The position numbers and the translations under genes are program-made. Under the pieces are notes generated by a model that was not told the DNA's origin, searched no databases, and saw only the letters and a program-made list of their open reading frames with translations. Shown one piece after another: positions 53,734-58,827 of a stretch of 58,827 nucleotides of DNA. The stretch spans positions 1 to 58,827 of the forward strand of contig CANQDU010000012.1 in assembly GCA_947593925.1 (NCBI GenBank), in the 5' to 3' direction. Source of the stretch: an uncultured Clostridia bacterium (GTDB lineage Bacteria > Bacillota > Clostridia > Oscillospirales > JAAYOS01). Each line of letters starts with the position of its first letter. The first letter of the stretch is position 1.

Positions 53734-54600
53734 TTACCTTCCCTCTGTCCACTCCACGGCGTAGTCGTAATCCACGCCGTGGAGCGCCATGGATATCGCC
53801 GCGCCGACGAGCCGCGCCGCGCCCCCGACGAGGCGGTCTATGTCTCTCGGCGTGACGAACATCGAGCCGTAGCGGCTCTCGCGCGGCGCGGAGCCGGTGA
53901 GCTGCTCCGCCACCGTCGCGGCGTCCACCACCGTCGGCACGCCGATTGCTATGACCGGCACCCCCAGCGTCTCGCGGTCGAGCGCCGCTCGGCTGTTCCC
54001 CACCCCCGAGCCGGGGACTATCCCCGAGGAGGATATCTGCACCGTCGAGCAGAGGCGCGTGACGTCCAGACTCGCGAGCGCGTCCACGGCGAGGATGACG
54101 GCGGGCTTCATCCGCTCCGCCGCGCCCGCTATCAGGTCGGCGGACTCGATGCCGGTCGTGCCGAGCACGCCCGGCGTCAGCACTGACACCGGGCGGAGCG
54201 AGCGGAACCGCCCGTCTCCCGTGAACTCGACAAGGTGGCGCGTGACCATCGTGCGCTCCGCCGCCAAAGGTCCGAGCGCGTCCGGCGTGACGGCGCGATT
54301 GCCGAGACCGACCACCATCGCCGGCGCGAGCCTGTCCTCCGGCAGAAAGCTCTCGAGCTCGTCCGCAAGAGCCTCCGCGAGCGCGGGAAGCGTCTCCGGC
54401 AGGAGCGGCCCCGCCTCCACCGTGACGTACCTCCCCACCGGCTTCGATATTGCCTCCGCGCCGCGCCCGTCCAGAACCTCAACCTCGACTATGTGCGTCC
54501 CGCCGCGCAGACGCTCCTCCGAGCGAACTCCCTCCAGCTCCCCGGCCTCCGGCGACGTGAGACGCAGGCTTTCGAGCGCCAGATCGGTGCGTATCGGCAT
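53734..54600 (-). CDS. gpr: Germination protease (GPR endopeptidase)
   Basis: A 288-residue aspartic-type protease that degrades small acid-soluble spore proteins at germination. It starts PIRTDLALE, the usual autoprocessing region, and continues with GLGNRAVTPDALGP, LTPGVLGTTGIES, AVDALAS and SSSGIVPGSGVGN. Its presence implies the organism forms endospores. ATG 54600 has GGGGAGGGG upstream; a codon 21 nt earlier is weaker. Divergent from rpsT, the common gpr-rpsT arrangement. Confidence 0.95.
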   Translation of the reverse strand: MPIRTDLALESLRLTSPEAGELEGVRSEERLRGGTHIVEVEVLDGRGAEAISKPVGRYVTVEAGPLLPETLPALAEALADELESFLPEDRLAPAMVVGLGNRAVTPDALGPLAAERTMVTRHLVEFTGDGRFRSLRPVSVLTPGVLGTTGIESADLIAGAAERMKPAVILAVDALASLDVTRLCSTVQISSSGIVPGSGVGNSRAALDRETLGVPVIAIGVPTVVDAATVAEQLTGSAPRESRYGSMFVTPRDIDRLVGGAARLVGAAISMALHGVDYDYAVEWTEGR

Positions 54601-54670
54601 AAAAACACCCCTCCCCGACAAGCCTTGAATGACAGCTGATAAAGTTTTTGCACTTTTTCAAAAATTATTG

Positions 54671-54699
54671 TTGCAATCCCGAAAAATAAATGATATAAT
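54671..54699 (+). promoter_or_regulatory. Promoter of rpsT
   Basis: TTGCAA (54671-54676), 17 nt, TATAAT (54694-54699), with a leader of about 50 nt. Confidence 0.75.
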
Positions 54700-54755
54700 A
54701 TGTTTCCGACCGAGTGCTTCGGTACTTATTGAATGAAAGAACGGAGGTGGACAGG

Positions 54756-55019
54756 ATGCCTAACATCAAGTCCGCGAAAAAGCGTGTTAAGGTGAGCGAG
54801 ACCAAGAACGAGCAGAACAAGATAGTCAAGTCGATAATGAAGACCTCTATCCGCAAGGTCAAGATAGCGACCGAGGCGGGTGACAAGGCTCTCGCGACCG
54901 AGCTGTACAAGCAGGCTGCGGCTTCGATCGACAAGGCGGCGCAGGCCGGCGTCATTCACAAGAATAACGCGGCCAACAAAAAGTCCGGCCTCGTTAAGCG
55001 TATCAACGCCATAGCTTAA
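54756..55019 (+). CDS. rpsT: 30S ribosomal protein S20
   Basis: An 87-residue basic helical ribosomal protein. MPNIKSAKKRVKVSETKNEQNK at the N-terminus and the C-terminal KNNAANKKSGLVKRINAI match the family. ATG 54756 follows GGAGGTGG. It ends at a perfect terminator. Confidence 0.97.
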   Translation: MPNIKSAKKRVKVSETKNEQNKIVKSIMKTSIRKVKIATEAGDKALATELYKQAAASIDKAAQAGVIHKNNAANKKSGLVKRINAIA

Positions 55020-55034
55020 AATAACCGCAAAACG

Positions 55035-55068
55035 ACGGGACGTTCCTTTTCGGAACGTCCCGTTTTTT
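55035..55068 (+). terminator. Terminator of rpsT
   Basis: ACGGGACGTTCC (55035-55046) pairs with GGAACGTCCCGT (55052-55063), followed by TTTTT. Confidence 0.9.
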
Positions 55069-55079
55069 GACGAACTTTC

Positions 55080-55305
55080 ACGGTGGATCGCGCCGTTCCG
55101 CGCCGGTTCGCGCGGTTGAAGCCCACGGCAGAGCCGCTAACTTCGCGCAGGCAAATCACATTCAAGGTTGGGCTTTGCCCGCGAAGCGGGTAAAGCTCAC
55201 GAGGGCTAAATATGTGCCGATGAAGCATTGGTAGGAGCCCTTGTGTTTGCCCCGAGCATTTAAATCGGAAGGGTTCCCAAACGGTCTGCTGACCGTTTGG
55301 GATCA
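55080..55305 (+). repeat. Mosaic hairpin repeat, family A, copy 5
   Basis: Gene-free. A CGCGCCGGTTCGCGCGGTTGAA segment is followed by H1-H2 (55174-55245), then GCCCCGAGCATTTAAATCGGAAGGG and a CCCAAACGGTC-TGCT-GACCGTTTGGG hairpin ending at the channel gene stop. Confidence 0.8.
55174..55245 (+). repeat. Two-hairpin module H1-H2, copy 3
   Basis: H1: TTTGCCCGC-GAA-GCGGGTAAA (55174-55194). H2: CACGAGGGC (55198-55206) pairs with GCCCTTGTG (55237-55245, one G-T) around a 30-nt loop. Confidence 0.7.
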
Positions 55306-55923
55306 CGCTCCGAGCTTCTTTAGGAGATGCAGCGCCATACCGCCGAGGGCGTTCCCCACGCTCATGACGGCGAGGTAGCCGAGCGTGCGGAGGCTCCACG
55401 CGCCCGCGACGGTGAAATAGTACATATTCGCGACGCAGTGCTCAAACCCGCAGAATATGAAGCCCATCACCCCGAGGAACAGCGCGACGTACTTTCCGAG
55501 CTCGTGCGGGTTGCGGGCGAAGTTCTCGACCGCTATGTATATCAGCATGTTGCAGAAGAACGAGAGGATGAATATGCTGAAGAGGCCGTCCGAAAGCTTC
55601 GCCGCCGCGACGGTCTCGGCGGCGGCGCGGAGCGCCGCTCCGTTCCGCGTACAGAGCTCGAGCGTACCCGTAAGGAACGTGCCCGCGAGGTTCCCGAGCC
55701 ATATCACGAGAAGCGACGGCAGGAACTTCACTCCCCTGTCCGGGAGATAGCACGCCTTGCCGGTAAAGAGGTCAAAGCCGAAGACGCATATCGTGAAAAG
55801 TCCGACGGTGAAGAGCGCCGCGCCGAGTATCCGGCTCTCCGACATGAGGTATACCGTGCCGCCCACGGATATGCACAGCCCCGCGAGCACCGCGCGGAGG
55901 AAGGTCTTGAGATATTCTTTCAT
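55303..55923 (-). CDS. Formate/nitrite transporter family channel, short form
   Basis: A 206-residue membrane protein of the FNT family (formate, nitrite or hydrosulfide channels). The signature FCGFEHCVANMYY carries the conserved pore His, and WLGNLAGTFL and FDLFTGK match other family blocks. About six hydrophobic segments are visible, as expected, but it is shorter than the usual 255-280 residues, mainly through trimmed loops and termini. ATG 55923 with GAGGGTG upstream. The ion is not predictable. Confidence 0.85.
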   Translation of the reverse strand: MKEYLKTFLRAVLAGLCISVGGTVYLMSESRILGAALFTVGLFTICVFGFDLFTGKACYLPDRGVKFLPSLLVIWLGNLAGTFLTGTLELCTRNGAALRAAAETVAAAKLSDGLFSIFILSFFCNMLIYIAVENFARNPHELGKYVALFLGVMGFIFCGFEHCVANMYYFTVAGAWSLRTLGYLAVMSVGNALGGMALHLLKKLGA

Positions 55924-56021
55924 GTTTTTCACCCTCGATCATCCGTTATGTACTGATGATACCACATATCGCGCGCGGAGTACAGTGCAAAAAATTTTTC
56001 CGGAAAATTCAAAATAAGCTA

Positions 56022-56050
56022 TTGCATTTTCGGAGCGCGTGTGGTACACT
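56022..56050 (+). promoter_or_regulatory. Promoter of the ArsR-type regulator and metal ATPase
   Basis: TTGCAT (56022-56027), 17 nt, TACACT (56045-56050), directly abutting the operator. Confidence 0.65.
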
Positions 56051-56078
56051 AAACGTGTGAACAGATATTCACACGTTT
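56051..56078 (+). promoter_or_regulatory. ArsR/SmtB-type operator
   Basis: A perfect inverted repeat AAACGTGTGAA..TTCACACGTTT with a 6-bp centre. The core TGAACAGATATTCA is of the ArsR/SmtB type (TGAA..TTCA). Placed over the transcription start, it should allow repression by the adjacent regulator. Confidence 0.8.
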
Positions 56079-56101
56079 TTGATTTGAAAGGAGTGAAGCG
56101 T

Positions 56102-56458
56102 ATGCCGAACCGCGATATACCGGACGAGGCGAGCGCCCTCATAGAACAGACCCGCGAGGCGCTTCCCGCGCCGGAGGCGGTCGAGAGAATGGCGGAGTTT
56201 TTCAAGCTGCTCGGCGAGCCGACGCGCGTGCGGATACTCGCCGCGCTCGCCGAAGGCGAGCTCTGCGTCAGCGACCTTGCGGCGGCGCTCGGGATGGAGC
56301 GGACGGCCGTGAGCCACCAGCTCCGCATACTCCGCGCGGCGCGGCTCGTGCGCGCCCGGCGGGACGGCAAGATGATCTGCTACTCCTTTGACGACGACCA
56401 TGTGGACGGCATCTTCCGCCTCGCGCGGGAGCACATCGGCCACACCGAGCACGCCTGA
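56102..56458 (+). CDS. ArsR/SmtB-family metal-sensing repressor
   Basis: A 118-residue winged-helix repressor. DNA recognition lies in LCVSDLAAALGMERTAVSHQLRIL. The C-terminal helix carries DDHVDGIFRLAREHIGH, which has the exact Asp-x-His-(10)-His-(2)-His spacing of the alpha-5 Zn/Co site of CzrA and SmtB. The CadC-type CVC thiol site is reduced to a single Cys, so Zn or Co sensing is more likely than Cd or Pb. GGAG precedes ATG 56102. It controls itself and the ATPase through the palindrome upstream. Confidence 0.93.
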   Translation: MPNRDIPDEASALIEQTREALPAPEAVERMAEFFKLLGEPTRVRILAALAEGELCVSDLAAALGMERTAVSHQLRILRAARLVRARRDGKMICYSFDDDHVDGIFRLAREHIGHTEHA

Positions 56459-56520
56459 GACACGTTCGGACCCCGCGCGCCGGAGCGCGCACCTACATTG
56501 GTAATAAGTGAGGCGCAAAT

Positions 56521-58614
56521 ATGGCAAGCGTAAATGACGCCGCGTCCGCGGCGGAGAAGGATACTTTTGCTTCAAAGAGTGAACAAATGCTCACGCGAAC
56601 GCATGAGCATGAACACGAACATCACGGGCATCACCACGACGGCGACGGGTGCGGGCACTGCCATGACGGCGGCTGCTCCTGCGACCACGACCACGAGCAC
56701 CGTCACGGTCTCGCCGCGCTGTTCAAGGGCCGCTCCTGCTCCTGCTGTGAGGAGGACGGGGACGGCTGCTGCGACGGCGATGAGGACGAGGGTCCCGCGT
56801 GGGTGCTGTGGGTGAGGATGGCCGCAGCGGCGGCGCTTGGCGCTGTCGGGACGTTCGTCCCGATGCCGCGGCCCGCGTCGCTCGCGCTCTGCGTGCTCGC
56901 GTGGCTTATCGCGTCCTATGATCTCGCGATAGGCATGGCGCGCGACATCAGGAAGGGCGAGATCTTCGGCGAGTGTATGCTGATGGTCGTCGCGAGCGTC
57001 GGCGCGCTCGCCATCGGCGAGACGCCGGAGGCGCTCGCCGTCGTGATACTCTACCAGATAGGCGAATGGCTCCAGGATCGCGCGGTCGATCGCTCGCGCT
57101 CGAGCATCTCCGCGATGCTCGACCTGCGCCCCGAGACAGCGAACCTCCTAGACGCGCGGGGCGAGATAAAGGTCGTCACACCCGAGCAGGTCGCCGTCGG
57201 CGACAGGGTGCTCGTCCGCGCGGGCGAGCGCATCCCGGTGGACGGCAGGGTCGTGAGCGGACGCGCGAGCTTTGACACCTCCTCCCTCACCGGCGAAAGC
57301 CTGCCTCTCGCCGCCGCCGAGGGGAGCGAGCTGCTCGCGGGCTTCATATCGACGGACGGCGCCGTGACGGTCGAGGCTCTGCACCTCGCAAGCGAGTCCG
57401 CCGCCGCACGTCTCGAGGACCTGCTCCACGAGACCGAGAAGAACCGCGCGCCCACCGAGAGCTTCATACGGAGGTTCGCGAAGATCTACACCCCGGTGGT
57501 GATGGGGCTCGCGGTGCTCGTCGCCGTCATCGGCGGCTTTGCCTCGGGAGACGCAAAAGAATGGATAGACCGCGCGCTCACCTTCCTTGTCGCGAGCTGT
57601 CCGTGCGCGCTGGTGCTGTCGATACCGCTCGGCTTCTTCGGCGGCATAGGCGGCGCGGCGAAGCGCGGCATAATGGTCAAGGGCGGCGCGGCGCTCGAGA
57701 CGCTTGCGGACCGCTCGCTTTCGGTAGTCTTTGACAAGACCGGCACCCTCACCGAGGGAAGGTTCGAGGTGCGGGATATCCTCCCCGAGGACGGTGTGAC
57801 GCGCGAGGAGCTGCTCCGCGCCGCCGCCTCTGCGGAGAGCCGTTCGGCGCACCCGCTCGCGGCGGCGATAGTCGCCGCCGCCGGCGAAGTCCCTCCGGCA
57901 AAAGACGTCTCCGAGCTCGCGGGTCTCGGCCTCATCGCCGAGACCGACGGCGGCACGGTCGCCGCCGGCAACGCCGCGCTGATGGAGCGCGCCGGCGTGG
58001 ACGCGGCGCGGCTCACCGAGACCGGCGCGACCGCCGTCCACGTCGCGCGGGACGGGAAGTACCTCGGCGTGATACTCCTCGGCGACCGTCCGAAGGACGG
58101 CGCGGCGGACGCGATAGCGGCGCTTCGCACGCTCGGCGTGAAGGACATCACGATGCTCACCGGCGACGCGGAAGCCGCCGCGCGCGCGGCTGCGGAGCAG
58201 CTCGGCATAACGTCGGTGCGCGCGGGTCTCCTGCCGGAGGGCAAGGTCGCGGAGGTGGAAAAGCTCCGCAGTAACGGCGGGAAAGTGCTCTTCGTCGGGG
58301 ACGGCCTCAACGACGCGCCGGTGCTCGCGGCGGCGGACGTCTCGATAGCCATGGCAAACGGCGGGAACCGCATAAGCGTCGAGGCGGCGGACGCCGTCAT
58401 CATGAGCGGCTCGCCCGCGCGCGTCACCGACGCGGTCCGCGTCGGACGGCGCACCGTCGGCATCGTGAGAGAGAACACCGCGTTCGCGCTCGCGGCGAAG
58501 GCCGTCGTGCTTATTCTCGCGGCGTTCGGCTTCGCGCCGATGTGGGCGGCGGTGTTCGCGGACGTGGGCGTCTGCCTGCTCGCGGTGCTCAACGCCCTCC
58601 GAGCATTAAAATGA
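56521..58614 (+). CDS. Zn/Cd-transporting P1B-type ATPase
   Basis: A 697-residue heavy-metal exporter. The N-terminus (about 25-85) has no folded HMA domain; instead it is a His/Cys/Asp-rich segment (HEHEHEHHGHHHDGDG, CSCDHDHEHRH, CSCCEE). Then come the membrane region, TGES, the CPC metal motif in VASCPCALVLS, DKTGT and GDGLNDAPVL. Asp in the last helix (FADVGVCLLAVLNALR) fits Zn2+/Cd2+/Pb2+ pumps. It lies 62 nt after the repressor in one operon. Confidence 0.94.
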   Translation: MASVNDAASAAEKDTFASKSEQMLTRTHEHEHEHHGHHHDGDGCGHCHDGGCSCDHDHEHRHGLAALFKGRSCSCCEEDGDGCCDGDEDEGPAWVLWVRMAAAAALGAVGTFVPMPRPASLALCVLAWLIASYDLAIGMARDIRKGEIFGECMLMVVASVGALAIGETPEALAVVILYQIGEWLQDRAVDRSRSSISAMLDLRPETANLLDARGEIKVVTPEQVAVGDRVLVRAGERIPVDGRVVSGRASFDTSSLTGESLPLAAAEGSELLAGFISTDGAVTVEALHLASESAAARLEDLLHETEKNRAPTESFIRRFAKIYTPVVMGLAVLVAVIGGFASGDAKEWIDRALTFLVASCPCALVLSIPLGFFGGIGGAAKRGIMVKGGAALETLADRSLSVVFDKTGTLTEGRFEVRDILPEDGVTREELLRAAASAESRSAHPLAAAIVAAAGEVPPAKDVSELAGLGLIAETDGGTVAAGNAALMERAGVDAARLTETGATAVHVARDGKYLGVILLGDRPKDGAADAIAALRTLGVKDITMLTGDAEAAARAAAEQLGITSVRAGLLPEGKVAEVEKLRSNGGKVLFVGDGLNDAPVLAAADVSIAMANGGNRISVEAADAVIMSGSPARVTDAVRVGRRTVGIVRENTAFALAAKAVVLILAAFGFAPMWAAVFADVGVCLLAVLNALRALK

Positions 58615-58617
58615 AGA

Positions 58618-58747
58618 TTTTCGCGGGAAATCGCGCGGGCTTCGCCCGCGACCTATTTCCCGCGAGGCCGTCGGACAGGGCAAAGCCCTGCCGACGGCAA
58701 CGCTGCGCGAGAGGAGTTTTTCCCGACGTACACGCCGCCGGGAAAAA
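58618..58747 (-). repeat. Mosaic hairpin repeat, family A, copy 6 (partial)
   Basis: Reverse-oriented: a GCGGGAAAT..ATTTCCCGC stem, a GCCGTCGG/CAGGGC nested stem and a TTTTTCCCG..CGGGAAAAA stem with the GACGTACACGCC loop. It stops abruptly at about 58747, after which the composition changes. Confidence 0.75.
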
Positions 58748-58827
58748 CAAATTGGTGAATTGTCAAGTTAAGTGCAACAGTGATTGAGAGAAGACTTCGA
58801 AAGGAGAAAGCCAATTAAGGCATTTGC
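58748..58827. other. AT-richer edge, possible mobile-element end
   Basis: The last 80 bp are unlike the repeat before them. They include GAATTGTCAAGTTAAGTGCAAC, which recalls an insertion-sequence end, and an AAAGGAG. The window stops here, so no gene can be called. Confidence 0.25.

Noticed and set aside
54601..54700. Sigma-G-type promoter for gpr (CATTCAA with GCAAA upstream)
   Set aside because: The spacing is about 15 instead of about 18 nt and two bases deviate, so it cannot be told from chance in this AT-rich gap.

Overview
The window looks like a chromosomal segment of a high-GC, endospore-forming Gram-positive anaerobe of the Clostridia, probably an uncultured gut Oscillospirales-type lineage (inference). 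Supporting genes are a germination protease (gpr), a complete WalR/WalK/WalH/WalI/WalJ cell-wall control locus, ZapA, an S-layer-homology surface protein and a solitary MinD. The host genes are strongly GC-rich. One block at about 6740-10720 is visibly AT-rich and looks acquired.

Layout. 1-6740: hairpin repeats, a thiol peroxidase of the glutathione peroxidase family, an SGNH hydrolase, a membrane-anchored hypothetical, a Kef-type antiporter and purC-purF. 6740-10720: a restriction-modification island with a small HTH regulator, a C5-cytosine methyltransferase and two tandem paralogous endonucleases resembling BsaWI. 11180-19167: one minus-strand locus, walR-walK-walH-walI, then murA-walJ-rlmH-dtd from its own promoter. 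19895-22933: an ECF S component, a tRNA Met-Glu-Val cluster, a tandemly duplicated mini-gene and an M24 peptidase. 23535-28238: two convergent surface proteins (a Cthe_2159-like lipoprotein and a three-SLH protein). 28720-35899: zapA-U32 peptidase-dut-maf-mreC-mreD-pbp2, an elongation and division cluster. 36040-45855: sugar isomerase, SGNH esterase, minD-mgsA-GNAT-hisS-aspS-GNAT, a flavin-type oxidase and an HD protein. 46879-51714: MATE pump, BioY and a Ca2+ ATPase. 52104-58614: an M23/LysM/G5 cell-wall hydrolase, gpr and rpsT, a short formate/nitrite-type channel, and an ArsR-type regulator next to a Zn/Cd ATPase.

Two themes stand out. First, the WalRK system sits in the same window as two candidate targets. 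The M23 hydrolase promoter region carries four TGTAAC-like half-sites at 11/11/10-bp spacing, including an exact WalR-box match, and murA has two TGTAAC copies just upstream of its own promoter. Second, nearly every long intergenic gap is filled by mosaic repeats built from hairpin modules. Their loops are conserved while the stems change sequence and stay paired between copies. The clearest is a two-hairpin module present four times, with a GAA/AAA-capped first hairpin and a 29-30-nt loop in the second. I do not recognise this element, and it is the best candidate here for something undescribed.
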